From: Planctomycetia bacterium | GTDB lineage: Bacteria; Planctomycetota; GCA-002687715 | DNA length: 61,502 nucleotides | Assembly (NCBI GenBank): GCA_005790545.1 | Contig: SXUL01000018.1 | Location: forward strand, 1 to 61,502 | Direction of reading: 5' to 3' | In this document: positions 32,654 through 41,850 of the stretch, in pieces | Numbering within the stretch: the stretch's first letter is position 1 | Layout of the letters: each line of letters opens with the position of its first letter | Notes under the pieces: model-generated | What the model was told of the DNA's origin: nothing | The model's input: the letters and a program-made list of their open reading frames with translations, nothing else | The model's database searches: none | Position numbers and translations under genes: made by a program

Positions 32654-34990
32654 TCAGGAATTCGCGAAGGCGGCAAGCCCGCCCGTGACCCAGCGCTGCA
32701 GGTGTGTACGGTGGTTTGCGCGCTGTTCGGCGTTGCCCCCGTCGGCACGGGAGAGCTTGAATCCGTCGTGGAGCATCAGGCCGGCATAGCGGATGTCTGC
32801 GGAACTGAGGTGATCCGTGCGCATGACCGTGTGGTTGCCGCCGTAGTGGTCCCAGGCGAGCTCTTCCAACCAGTTTTTCGCGACGGCTTGTTTCCAGAGT
32901 TCCGTGCCGGGAAAGGGCGTGACGCCGGTGACCCCGAGGGTGCGGGCTGGCAGTTGGGTCAGGAGGTCGTAGGTATTCGCGATGCTCGCACGCGTTTCTT
33001 CGGGCAGCCCGACCACGACGAGGAGATGCGAGTGGATTCCGTGCGCGTGCACGGCGGCGAGAACTCGCCGGATCTTCTCCACATCCACCCCTTGCTTCGC
33101 ACCCTTGGCAAGCACTTCGTCGTCGCCACTCTCGATCCCGAAGTTGATGCCGCGACATCCTGCCCCTGCCATGCTCTCGAGCAGGGCTTCATCCAGACAG
33201 TTGATGCGCGTTTCGCACCACCACTTGAGATCGAGTTGCTCCGCGCGGATGAGGCGGCAGATTTCATGCACACGCGCCTTGTCGAGGGTGAACGTGGCAT
33301 CGCGGAAGAGAACGCTCTTCAGTCCGCGGGAGGCGCAGTCCTTCAATTCCGCCACGACATGTGCCGCCGGTCGTGCGCGAAAAGTCTTGCCCTGCGTGAG
33401 GGGGTAGGGGCAGTAGAAGCCGCAGGAATACGGGCATCCACGGCTCGATTGCACGCTGGTGAAGCCGCTCGGCAGCAGGCTGTAGGTGTAGCTGGCGTGC
33501 GACAAGAGGCTGCGGTCGGGGAGCGGGAGCTTCGAGAGTTCCTCGAGGCGTATCTCAGGAACCGCGTGCAAAAAGCCCTTTTTCAGGCGCGCTGTCCCGC
33601 GTTCATCCTGCCCGAGCAGGACCTCCGCGATGGTGAGGTCGCACTCGCCGGTGAGCACGAAATCCACTTCACCCTCGCGCAGGAGGCGTTCGTGAAAATG
33701 GGCTTCGGTGAGTGCGGTCTTCGCGACGATGCGTGCGGTCGTGAAGCGCTTGAGTTCGCTGAGGAAACGGATGTCCTCCTCGAAGGTCGGAAGATTCACT
33801 TCGGCCACCACGGCACGAATACCCTCGCGGTTCACGACATGGCAAATGTGCGTTGCTTCAAGAGCGTGGATGCCACCGTCGACGATGGCTACAGGCCAGC
33901 CCTTCGCCTTGAGGGTCGTGCCAAGCGAGAGGAGGTCGAGCGGCGGAAAGCGATCCGAACTGTCGTGCACGAAGCCCATGCCACCGCCCATGTCGCGGTT
34001 CAGGCGCAGGGCGAGGCTCGGGGTGTTGAGCAGCAGCGTTGGAAGCACACCGGCCGCCACAGAGGCATCGAGGCGCGGCCGTCCGAGTCCGAGTTGATCC
34101 ATCAGATCGAGCAGCCCGGTGCGGAAAGAAAACCGCGGGCGATAGCCGAGGTCATTCCAGGCGCGGTCCACGCGGTAGCGGAAGTGGACTCTCTCCGCCG
34201 AGGGCTCCATGAGCGTCGGGCGCAGGCTGGGCGCGACGGGAATGCCGCGCCACTCCGCGGCGGTTGCCACATCTTCGGCGAGATCACCCACGCGCGGCGT
34301 GTGCCCATCCGTGATGTGGAAGACACCATCTCCACGCGTGAGGGCGAGGCACACGGCTTGCACCACGTCCTGGACGTGCACTGGTTGCCAGCGGTGATTG
34401 GCCCACTCGCGTTGCAGCTCCGGTGCGCCGTTCAGAACGGCGCGCGCAACGACTCCGGCGACGCCCGTAGTGCCTTCACCGTAGATATTGCCGGGGCGGA
34501 GAACCACGAGCTCCATTCCGAGCAAGCGCGTCAGGTCACTGGCAGCCTGTTCGGCAGCGAGCTTCGAGCGTCCATATTCCGTTGAGGGTTGAGGCGTCCG
34601 GTCCTCGAAGGCGTCGCCGTCGGAAAGCAGAGTCGGCCCCGCAGCTTCGAGGGAAGAGATGAGCACGACGCGACGGGTCAACGAGTGAGCGGCCGCGCGG
34701 AGCGCGTGGATGGTGCCGTCGCGGTTGATGTTCAGCAGGCGTTCGGGCGTTGCCTCGTAGTCCGTGCAGGCGGCCGCGTGCACGAGCACATCGAACTGTC
34801 GTCCGGTGAGGAGTTTCGGAGGCACCGGGTCCGCGAGGTCCGCGGCGAGGATCTTGATCGCCCCCGGCAAGTCTTGCGGCAAGCGGCCTGCCTGACGCAC
34901 GATCACAGTGACCTCGTGGGACTCTTCCAGGAGGCGTCGGAGGATGTGTCGGCCGAGGTAACCCGTGGCCCCCGTGAGGAGGATGCGCAT
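32654..34990 (-). CDS. Fusion of NAD-dependent epimerase and B12-binding radical SAM protein
   Basis: 778 residues. Residues 1-310 are an extended SDR epimerase/dehydratase: TGATGYLG for NAD, SSLEAAG, and the catalytic YGRSK. From about 330 comes a B12-binding-like Rossmann segment (LLSLGTTLKAKGWPVAIVDGG) lacking a clear DxHxxG. A radical SAM core follows with Cys519, Cys523 and Cys527 in GCPYSCGFYCPYP, spaced CxxxCxxxC rather than the canonical CxxxCxxC, then NFGIESGDDEVL and VTPFPGTELW. Likely function: modification of an envelope lipid or glycan. TAAGAT about 10 nt upstream of the ATG is a possible -10. I do not know a characterised example of this fusion. Confidence 0.85.
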   Translation of the reverse strand: MRILLTGATGYLGRHILRRLLEESHEVTVIVRQAGRLPQDLPGAIKILAADLADPVPPKLLTGRQFDVLVHAAACTDYEATPERLLNINRDGTIHALRAAAHSLTRRVVLISSLEAAGPTLLSDGDAFEDRTPQPSTEYGRSKLAAEQAASDLTRLLGMELVVLRPGNIYGEGTTGVAGVVARAVLNGAPELQREWANHRWQPVHVQDVVQAVCLALTRGDGVFHITDGHTPRVGDLAEDVATAAEWRGIPVAPSLRPTLMEPSAERVHFRYRVDRAWNDLGYRPRFSFRTGLLDLMDQLGLGRPRLDASVAAGVLPTLLLNTPSLALRLNRDMGGGMGFVHDSSDRFPPLDLLSLGTTLKAKGWPVAIVDGGIHALEATHICHVVNREGIRAVVAEVNLPTFEEDIRFLSELKRFTTARIVAKTALTEAHFHERLLREGEVDFVLTGECDLTIAEVLLGQDERGTARLKKGFLHAVPEIRLEELSKLPLPDRSLLSHASYTYSLLPSGFTSVQSSRGCPYSCGFYCPYPLTQGKTFRARPAAHVVAELKDCASRGLKSVLFRDATFTLDKARVHEICRLIRAEQLDLKWWCETRINCLDEALLESMAGAGCRGINFGIESGDDEVLAKGAKQGVDVEKIRRVLAAVHAHGIHSHLLVVVGLPEETRASIANTYDLLTQLPARTLGVTGVTPFPGTELWKQAVAKNWLEELAWDHYGGNHTVMRTDHLSSADIRYAGLMLHDGFKLSRADGGNAEQRANHRTHLQRWVTGGLAAFANS

Positions 34991-35053
34991 GCCGGGACAA
35001 TCTTACGGAGGCGAGCACCAGATCCCATGCATACTCGGCACGGAATCGGGCGT

Positions 35054-35059
35054 TAGCAT
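35054..35059 (+). promoter_or_regulatory. -10-like box for the HAD phosphatase, close to leaderless
   Basis: TAGCAT in CGTTAGCATCCGCGCG, ending 7 nt before the ATG at 35067. If used as a -10 box, transcription would start at or next to the start codon. Confidence 0.45.
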
Positions 35060-35066
35060 CCGCGCG

Positions 35067-35741
35067 ATGCTGCCGTTCCTCGTGCTCTTCGACATTGACG
35101 GCACGCTGCTCAGGCCGATGGGCCTTGGCCGCCGTGCGCTCATGCGCACCTTCGACGAACTCTTCAGGCGTCCGGATGTGTTCGATGGAGTCAGTTTCAC
35201 GGGATCCACGGACCATGACATCTTTCGCGCGGGGTTGAAGGCGGCTGCACAGCCGGAAGCACATCTCGTTGCCGTGGAAGCTCGCTACCTCGAACACTTG
35301 GCCGACGAAGTGGAACAGTGCGGCGATCCGGCGGAACCCGCCATGGTGCGTCTGGTCGAAGCGCTCGCGTGCCGCGCCGAGGTGCACCTCGGTCTGGTGA
35401 CCGGCAACGTGCGTGCTGCCGCGGCCATCAAGCTCGCGCCGTCCCGACTTGAGCGGTTCTTTCCGCGCGGCGCGTTCGGTTGCGAGAGCTCGGATCGCGC
35501 GGAACTCGTGCGGCTCGCCATCGCGCGCACGCGCGCGGCGACGGGCAGCGAGCTACGGCAGCAGCGCATCTGCCATGTGGGCGACGCGCCGAGTGATGTA
35601 CTTGCGGCCACGGCCAACGGCATCATCGCCGTGGGGATCGGAACGCCGGAGTCCGGCCTCGCGTTGAAAGCTCTGGGTGCGCACCACTTGTTCTCGGCTG
35701 CCGAAGCCGAGCTGCGTTTCGTTGCGGAGGTTCTCGCGTGA
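35067..35741 (+). CDS. HAD-superfamily phosphatase (phosphoglycolate-phosphatase-like)
   Basis: 224 residues. The nucleophile motif FDIDGTLL is at the N-terminus, the LVTGN Thr motif in the middle, and CHVGDAPSDVLAA supplies the acidic pair. A helical cap (about 20-90) follows motif I as in phosphoglycolate phosphatases. Substrate unknown. Its TGA overlaps the GTG of the glycosyltransferase (GTGA), coupling the two. Confidence 0.85.
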   Translation: MLPFLVLFDIDGTLLRPMGLGRRALMRTFDELFRRPDVFDGVSFTGSTDHDIFRAGLKAAAQPEAHLVAVEARYLEHLADEVEQCGDPAEPAMVRLVEALACRAEVHLGLVTGNVRAAAAIKLAPSRLERFFPRGAFGCESSDRAELVRLAIARTRAATGSELRQQRICHVGDAPSDVLAATANGIIAVGIGTPESGLALKALGAHHLFSAAEAELRFVAEVLA

Positions 35742-36865
35742 AAGAGGTCGTCGGACTGGATCTCTCATGTCTTGAGGCAGAGCCGGAGACGGGGGTCGAG
35801 CGTTATGCGCGCCGTCTTGTCGAGCAATTGCCGGTCGTCGCACCGGATCTCGATTTTGTCGTGCTGGTGAGGCCGGGGAGGCCTGCGCCGCAGGTCACTC
35901 CTCCTGGTCGCATCGTCGAGGTCCCGAGCATCCTCCCGCGCGTTCTCTGGCGTGAAGGTGCCATGCCTTCAGCTCTCCGCCGCCTGGGTGTCACCCTGCT
36001 GCACGCGCCGGTGGCAGCGCTCCCGATGCACAGTGCGACGTTGCGGGTCGCCACCATCCACGACGTGCCGCGTTTCGGTGAAGCGGGCCACCAGGGAAAG
36101 CTCTCGCGCCATCGCCTGCGTTTGCTGCATGCCGTGCGCGCTGCCGATCACATCGTGGTGCCGAGCGAAGCGACGCGTCTCGCGTTGCTCAGCGTCGAGC
36201 CCAGGATCGCGCCGCGCGTGAGCGTGATTGCGCATGGTGTCGATCCGGATTTCCGCCCGTTCGGCGTGCCGTTGCGGCGGGATCGCTACGGCATCGCACC
36301 CGGGCCGTATCTGCTCTGGGTTGGAACGCTGAGACAGCGGAAGGATCCGCTGGTGCTCGTGGAGGCCTTCGCGCGCCTGATCCGTTCGGGCCACGAGGAT
36401 TTGCAGCTCGTCATGTGTGGCAAGGCCCTCATGGCCGAAGACGAAATCCGCGCACCGCTGCGTGCCGCGGGAGTCGACGGGCAGCGCTTGATCCTCCCGG
36501 GATATGTTGCGCGCGAGGATCTACCGGAGCTCTATCGCGAGGCGCTCGCGGTGGTGGTGCCTTCCCGCCTCGAAGGCTTCGGACTGCCCGCTCTCGAGGG
36601 CATGGCTTCAGGCCGACCGTTGGTGGTGAGCGAAGACGCTGCCTTGGCAGAGGTCTGCGGTGATGCCGCCGTTTCGTTCCACACAGGTGATGCGCACGAT
36701 CTCGCGCGTGTGCTTCAACATCTCTTGCGCGACGAGGCCTTGCAGCGCCGACTCGCGGGGCACGCGCTCGAACGCGCGGCGCGTCACAGTTGGGAAGCGA
36801 GCGCCGTGGGTCATGCCGAGGTTTACCGTCGCGTCATGGCCGCGGCGGCGTCGCGGCAGCGCTGA
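35738..36865 (+). CDS. GT4-family glycosyltransferase
   Basis: 375 residues with GT-B fold. VIAHGVDPDFRPFG, LLWVGTLRQRKDPLVLVEAF and the E-x7-E donor motif EGFGLPALEGMA match the GT4 mannosyl/rhamnosyl-transferase type. It likely adds a sugar from a nucleotide donor to an envelope glycan. The GTG start overlaps the upstream HAD gene by 4 nt. Its 3' end overlaps the convergent TolC-family gene by 32 nt. Confidence 0.9.
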   Translation: MKEVVGLDLSCLEAEPETGVERYARRLVEQLPVVAPDLDFVVLVRPGRPAPQVTPPGRIVEVPSILPRVLWREGAMPSALRRLGVTLLHAPVAALPMHSATLRVATIHDVPRFGEAGHQGKLSRHRLRLLHAVRAADHIVVPSEATRLALLSVEPRIAPRVSVIAHGVDPDFRPFGVPLRRDRYGIAPGPYLLWVGTLRQRKDPLVLVEAFARLIRSGHEDLQLVMCGKALMAEDEIRAPLRAAGVDGQRLILPGYVAREDLPELYREALAVVVPSRLEGFGLPALEGMASGRPLVVSEDAALAEVCGDAAVSFHTGDAHDLARVLQHLLRDEALQRRLAGHALERAARHSWEASAVGHAEVYRRVMAAAASRQR

Positions 36866-38204
36866 GTCGTTCGAGTTGCGCGCGCGCGCTGGCCATGCGG
36901 AAGGCGGCCTCGGTGATCTCATGCCGGGCGGCTGCGAGCGCGCGACGCGCCTCGAGCTCCTCACGCGCGGTGAGCGTGCCAGCGCGTACGCGCTCCTGCA
37001 CAATGCGGTGATTCTCTTCCGCAGCGAGCGCGCCCTGACGCGCCAGTTCGAGGGCCGAGCGAGCTTCCTCATGATCGAGGTGCGCGCGCGAAATGTCTGC
37101 GTGGAGGCGCAGGATCGCGGAGCGCTCACGGGCATCGAGGCCGACGGCGTCCGCATGCAGTGCCGCTGCCTGAGCCGCGCGGCGCCCGCCGTCCACAAGC
37201 AGCCAGCGCAGGGCGAGGGACAGATCTCCGCTGGTCGCGGGCGAACCGAAGGTGGGAGTACCGTCGTGGCGCGCGTTCAACTGGAGCGAGAGTTCCGGCA
37301 GAGCACCCTTCAGAATCGACTCGCGCGCGAGGAGGGCGGCTTCGCGCCGGCGGCGCAGCGCAAGCAACGTGGGCTGGTGCTCTTCCGCCGCTCTGAGGAC
37401 CTCCGCGAGAGGAGCGAGCTCATGCTGTGGCGCTGGAGCTGGCGCGAGTTCGGTGGGAGCGTCGACCGAGCGCGCGAGCAGCGTGTTGAGCACGCGTCGG
37501 GCGTGGATCAAGGCATTCCGCGCCACGACAAGATCCTGTCGTCGCGCGAGAAGATCGACCGCCGCCGTGAGCAGCGTGTCGCGCGTGCGCTGGCCCGCGT
37601 CCACCAGAGCCGTTGCCTCCGTCACTTGCTGTTCGGAGAGCTTCAGCGTTTCTTCGACGACGCCGACATGGCCGCTGGCGGCATGTACGCGGTGCCATGC
37701 AATCGTGACGTCCTCGAGTAGCTCCGCCTTGGTTGCCGCGAGGTCATGCTCGGTGGCGGCGCGCTCATGCCGCGCCGAAGCTTCCGTGGCCTTGTCCCGC
37801 CCAAACGCGAACAGCGACATGCCCGCCCCTGCGGTCCATTGATGCTGCCAGCGGGGACGGATCGTGAAAGGACCTGCACCGGGCATTTCGAAGGAAGCGG
37901 CGTCATCGTTGAGCGTGCCGGTTCCGCCAAGTTCGAGCGTCGGCCGGAAGGCGGCGCGGGCTTCGGCAAGGCGGGCTTCCGCGCGGCGCAGCGTGCTTTC
38001 CGTCACGAGAACGTCTGGATGGCGCTGCAGGGCGAGAGCTCGGGCATCCTCCAGGCTGAGCGCGCTGATGGCGCTGCCGTCCTCCGCGGCGATTTCCGGC
38101 GCTACGGGTCCGGCCGCGTGGAGGATGGGTCCGGCGTCGACGGGTTCGCGCGGAGTCGCGCAGGCCGCGAGGACAAGAGCGATGATGACGAAAGCGCGTC
38201 GCAT
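36834..38204 (-). CDS. TolC-family outer membrane efflux lipoprotein
   Basis: 456 residues. The start at 38204 gives a lipoprotein signal peptide ending LVLAAC; an ATG at 38225 is also possible. Two tandem outer-membrane-efflux repeats follow: SLEDARALALQRHPDVLVTESTLRRAEARLAEARAAFRP opens the first, and the second includes TLLALRRRREAALLARESILKGALPELSLQ. It forms the trimeric channel of a tripartite exporter. No pump or adaptor gene is adjacent. Confidence 0.9.
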   Translation of the reverse strand: MRRAFVIIALVLAACATPREPVDAGPILHAAGPVAPEIAAEDGSAISALSLEDARALALQRHPDVLVTESTLRRAEARLAEARAAFRPTLELGGTGTLNDDAASFEMPGAGPFTIRPRWQHQWTAGAGMSLFAFGRDKATEASARHERAATEHDLAATKAELLEDVTIAWHRVHAASGHVGVVEETLKLSEQQVTEATALVDAGQRTRDTLLTAAVDLLARRQDLVVARNALIHARRVLNTLLARSVDAPTELAPAPAPQHELAPLAEVLRAAEEHQPTLLALRRRREAALLARESILKGALPELSLQLNARHDGTPTFGSPATSGDLSLALRWLLVDGGRRAAQAAALHADAVGLDARERSAILRLHADISRAHLDHEEARSALELARQGALAAEENHRIVQERVRAGTLTAREELEARRALAAARHEITEAAFRMASARAQLERLSAAATPPRP

Positions 38205-38287
38205 GCGAAACTCCGTGTGCAGCATACGAAGCTCTCCGCCGCCGAGCGGCGGCGGGAAGCAGCCTGCGAGGACAAGGGAGCCCCGAC

Positions 38288-39277
38288 ATGGAAGTGGCCA
38301 TCGGTCTCGATCTCGGCGGTACGGATCTCAAATGGGCGCTCGTGGATGCCCGCGGGAGGAGGCACGGTGGGGGCACCACGCCGACGGTGGCAGATCGGGG
38401 TCGGCGCGGCCTCGCGCAGTGTTTCCGTGCTGCCGTCGCGGCGGCAGAGAACATGGGGGCCCGGAAGCGACTCAGGATCGTGGCCATCGGTCTCGGTCTT
38501 CCGGGGGCCGTGAAGGGCCCCCGCGGCATCGTGACGGTGGTTCCGCCGCAGATTCAGGGCATCCGCGGGCTCCCGGTGGCCGCGATGTTGGAGCAGATCT
38601 CCGGCGTGCCGGCCGTGGCGGAGAACGACGCCACGGTGGCGGCGCTCGCGGAGGCGCGCTGTGGTGCAGGGCGCGGCAAAGCAGGCGTGTTGCTGGTCAC
38701 GGTCGGCACCGGGTTGGGTGGCGGACTCGTCATCAACGGGCGCACGGTGCGCGGAGCTCATGGCACGGGCGCCGAGATTGGTCACGGAGTTTTCATGCCC
38801 GGGGGCATTCCTTGTCGGCATGACGGCATCGCAGGGCAGGGTTGCCTTGAGCTCTACACCTCTGCCACTGCGCTGGTGCGCATCCACACCGAACTCGGCG
38901 GAGCGGCGGACGCGAGTCCGCGCGAGATCGTGGCGAGCGCGCGGCGTGGCGCACATGCGGCCTGCGCTGCTCTCGTGCAGATTGGAACGAACCTCGGTCT
39001 CGGTCTCGCTTCCGCCGCGGCACTCGTCGATCCCGAAGTGATCATCATCGGGGGCGGGCTTGCCGCAGCGGGTGAATTGCTGCTGCAACCGGTGCGCCGG
39101 GCGTTCCGCAATCAGACCATCCGTCCGCTCATCCGCGGAGCACCCATCGTGAAGGCGCGGCTCGGCAACACGGCTGGTGCCGTCGGAGCGGCATTGCTCG
39201 CTCTGGAAGAAACCGTGCGGCCTCCTCAGCGGCCTTCGATGAACTCGAAGAGCAGGCGGAAGGTGCCGAGGGTCTGA
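38288..39277 (+). CDS. ROK-family sugar kinase
   Basis: 329 residues. The ATP motif GLDLGGTDLKWALVD is at the N-terminus; GLGLPGAVKGPRG and AENDATVAALAE carry the catalytic Asp; VTVGTGLGGGLVINGR follows. The ROK zinc region is modified: EIGHGVFMPGGIPCRHDGIAGQGCLE has fewer Cys than the usual GxxCxCGxxGCxE. It is probably a glucokinase or related hexose kinase. GGGAG precedes the ATG. It is divergent from the TolC gene and overlaps the M14 peptidase gene by 52 nt in convergent orientation. Confidence 0.85.
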   Translation: MEVAIGLDLGGTDLKWALVDARGRRHGGGTTPTVADRGRRGLAQCFRAAVAAAENMGARKRLRIVAIGLGLPGAVKGPRGIVTVVPPQIQGIRGLPVAAMLEQISGVPAVAENDATVAALAEARCGAGRGKAGVLLVTVGTGLGGGLVINGRTVRGAHGTGAEIGHGVFMPGGIPCRHDGIAGQGCLELYTSATALVRIHTELGGAADASPREIVASARRGAHAACAALVQIGTNLGLGLASAAALVDPEVIIIGGGLAAAGELLLQPVRRAFRNQTIRPLIRGAPIVKARLGNTAGAVGAALLALEETVRPPQRPSMNSKSRRKVPRV

Positions 39278-41763
39278 GAGCGGTGTTGTGGTCGCATGGC
39301 AAACAGCGCCACTTCGCCGATTCCTGCACGACCGGCCATGAGGGCCGCGTGACCTCGCAGCAACTCCGCGCGCGCAATCCAACCGCTCGCCAGTTCTCCG
39401 TTGAACGTGAGCACTGCTTGCAGGGAACTCTGCCGCGGCGAGGCGTCCGCAACTGCAGCGAGGGTGGTCGAGCCTTCGAAGAACACACACGAGAGGTCGC
39501 GGGCAGCACGCGCAAAGCGCGCCATGACGCTCCGCGCTGGAGCGCCGGTTGCATCCGGCGGAGTGACTCCGAGCAGCGATCCAGGGCAACTGAAGCCATC
39601 CTTGCCCTTGAGCGGTGCGTCGCGGAGGCCGTTCACCACGCCGAGATCGAGTGCGCGTGAGGTCCAGAGCGCTGCGTTGCCGAGGGCTGCGAGGCGTCCG
39701 CCGCGCTGCACGAATTGCTGGAGTCGTTGCACCCCAGCACCCTTCAAACCGCCGTGCCAGCGCGCGGGCAGACGCGCCTCATCAGGTCCAGCGTCGAGTG
39801 TTGCCGCACTGACATCGGGCAGGATGAGTGCGTCGAGTTCATCCAGCGCGCCCGCGAGGATGTCGCGCGCTTCCACCATGCGCGGTGCGTAACCGTGTTC
39901 CTCGAGCACCAGCCGTGTCCAGCCGCCATCCATGGATGCGGGCCACGATTGGAAAATGCCCACACGCGGGCGCGCCGTAGCCGACCACGCCGGGGGCACG
40001 GCCTCGGCGCTGAGGTGCACGTCCAGGTGCAGACCTGCGAGAATTTTCGGCCAGTCTGTGGTGCCCGTTTCATCCGCGACGAAGGTGCCGTCCTCGGTGC
40101 GATCCAGCGCGACCCCGAGTTGGCGCAGGCGATTGGCGAGCGTGAAGGCGCTGTTGGTGTCGGCCGCAAACCGCGCCACCTTGCCAAGGCCATGAACACG
40201 CGCGCTCTCCGGCCATTGATCCACGACCGTCGCGAGCGGCGCCGATGCGTCCGGCAGTGCCTTCAGCTCGTGACAGCGCAACCCGAATTGCAGCGGCAGC
40301 GACCAGCCGGCGGTGTCGTAGGGTCGCAGCACTTCTCCGTCAGGCGTGGACCTGAGCTCCGGGTAGCGCTGGATTTCGAGCACGTCCTTTGCGTGGGCGC
40401 GGAAGGCTTGATCCATGCGCACCACGAGACTCCCCGGCGGGAGCTTGTGTCCCTCGAGTGCGCAGGCGTTCGTGGTGCGCTGGATGGTGATGCCGGTGCG
40501 TTGAAGGTTCTCCGCGAGTCGTGCGAGAGCGCTGCGATCTCCGGTGGAAGGGATGGCGAAGGCCGCGGGGCCGCCGACGGGCGGGTGCTCTCGACACGTC
40601 GCGTTGAGCGTCGCGAAGTTCTGCACGAAGCGTCCGCGCCAGCGCGCGAGAAGGTCCAGCATGGCGACCGTGCTCACGCGCTGGTAGTGCACCGCGTCGG
40701 CAAGGGTCCAGCGGCCGCCCGGCCACGGATCGGGGAAGTTCCCCTGACGTTTGTATTCCGGCAGGCCAGCGCCATGACCGCGGAGTTTCTCCGGTTCGAT
40801 GTCGATAGCGTGTGCGAGCTTGGCGGCGGCGGTTTCCGTGATGATGCCGGCCATGTTGTGGCGGCACGGCGTGTTGCGTGCTCCGCCAGCCCAGTAGTTG
40901 TCGTACACCACGTCCTGCACCACACCCTGCAGCCCCGCCTCTTGCAGAGCCATGGCCATGTGAGCGCCGATGAGATCGATCTCGCGCGCGATGAGTGCGG
41001 GCACATTCACATTCAAGGGATCGCTGCACGGTGGCACGAACATGCGTGCGCCATGGCTTCCCATCTGATGGATGTCCAGGACGACTTCCGGGAACCACTC
41101 CTCATAGAGCACGCGCGAGATCACACGCGTCTCCGCGAGGCTCAGCATGAACCAGTCGCGGTTGTTGTCGTGGCCAGCGTAGTGCTGGTAGAGCGCCGGC
41201 GGCGAGGTGCCTTCGTGGCGTGTGCCCGAGGTGTCGCGGTTCCAGTCGTGGACGAGATCGAGACCGTCCGGGTTTGCGCTGGGCATGATGAGCAACACCA
41301 CGTCTGAACGAATGCGTTGCGCGGCTTCATCGCCGCTGGTGATGAGCCAGTGCACGAGTGATGGCAGCATCATGGACGCTGCCACCTCGGTGCTGTGCAA
41401 CGTGCCCTGGATGAAGGCCACTACTGGCTGATGGGAAGTCGCCGGTTTCTCGCGCGCGTCGCCCGGCGCACCGAATACCAGTTGGCGTTGCCCGGCCTTG
41501 ACCTCCGCCAGCCCCGCGGCCGTACGGTTGCCGAGGACCAACAAGACCATTGCACGCCCGTCCGTGCTCCTCCCGGTCTGCTGGAGGTCGAGGTACGGGG
41601 ATGCGGCATCCAACGCGGCGTAGTACCGGAGCAATTCCGTCCAAGAGATGAGCCTGCCGTCGGCGCCAGGCTCAAAGCCAAAGAACTGGTGGGGGGACGG
41701 GGGGGCCTGAGCGAGAAGCCCGGCGCCATAGATGAGGCAAACCAGAAGAAATGGTCTGATCAG
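39226..41763 (-). CDS. Secreted M14-family zinc carboxypeptidase, probable CTG start
   Basis: About 845 residues. The peptidase domain has GTLHSTE for the HxxE zinc ligands, MPSANPDGLDLVHDWNRD, GHDNNRDWF and IHQMGSHG; a C-terminal ~350-residue region resembles a glutamine-amidotransferase-like fold (VGIFQSWPASMDGGWTRLVLEEHG). No ATG, GTG or TTG lies upstream of a TTG at 41634, which would remove family sequence. Reading upstream in frame gives HQFFGFEPGADGRLISWTELL preceded by a signal peptide (FLLVCLIYGAGLLAQ) whose only possible starts are CTG at 41763 or ATC at 41760. GAGG lies 9 nt before the CTG and a -10-like TACTAT further up. The gene is certain; the start codon is inferred. Confidence 0.82.
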   Translation of the reverse strand: MIRPFLLVCLIYGAGLLAQAPPSPHQFFGFEPGADGRLISWTELLRYYAALDAASPYLDLQQTGRSTDGRAMVLLVLGNRTAAGLAEVKAGQRQLVFGAPGDAREKPATSHQPVVAFIQGTLHSTEVAASMMLPSLVHWLITSGDEAAQRIRSDVVLLIMPSANPDGLDLVHDWNRDTSGTRHEGTSPPALYQHYAGHDNNRDWFMLSLAETRVISRVLYEEWFPEVVLDIHQMGSHGARMFVPPCSDPLNVNVPALIAREIDLIGAHMAMALQEAGLQGVVQDVVYDNYWAGGARNTPCRHNMAGIITETAAAKLAHAIDIEPEKLRGHGAGLPEYKRQGNFPDPWPGGRWTLADAVHYQRVSTVAMLDLLARWRGRFVQNFATLNATCREHPPVGGPAAFAIPSTGDRSALARLAENLQRTGITIQRTTNACALEGHKLPPGSLVVRMDQAFRAHAKDVLEIQRYPELRSTPDGEVLRPYDTAGWSLPLQFGLRCHELKALPDASAPLATVVDQWPESARVHGLGKVARFAADTNSAFTLANRLRQLGVALDRTEDGTFVADETGTTDWPKILAGLHLDVHLSAEAVPPAWSATARPRVGIFQSWPASMDGGWTRLVLEEHGYAPRMVEARDILAGALDELDALILPDVSAATLDAGPDEARLPARWHGGLKGAGVQRLQQFVQRGGRLAALGNAALWTSRALDLGVVNGLRDAPLKGKDGFSCPGSLLGVTPPDATGAPARSVMARFARAARDLSCVFFEGSTTLAAVADASPRQSSLQAVLTFNGELASGWIARAELLRGHAALMAGRAGIGEVALFAMRPQHRSQTLGTFRLLFEFIEGR

Positions 41764-41793
41764 GGGTGCTTGCCTCGGGACAAGGGCTTCCCC

Positions 41794-41800
41794 TATAGTA
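41794..41800. promoter_or_regulatory. Shared divergent -10-like element
   Basis: CTATAGTA reads TATAGT on the plus strand, 52 nt before the ATG at 41851, and TACTAT on the minus strand, about 32 nt before the peptidase CTG. One near-palindromic core could serve both genes. Confidence 0.4.
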
Positions 41801-41850
41801 CCCGCAGGAACTGAACCCGGACGCCGCAGGTTCGCGGCGGGAGGTGCCTG

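Noticed and set aside
32235-33158. Extended PilZ ORF starting at 33158.
   Set aside because: The upstream 190 codons are Arg-rich shadow sequence overlapping the radical SAM gene; the PilZ domain is complete from 32588.
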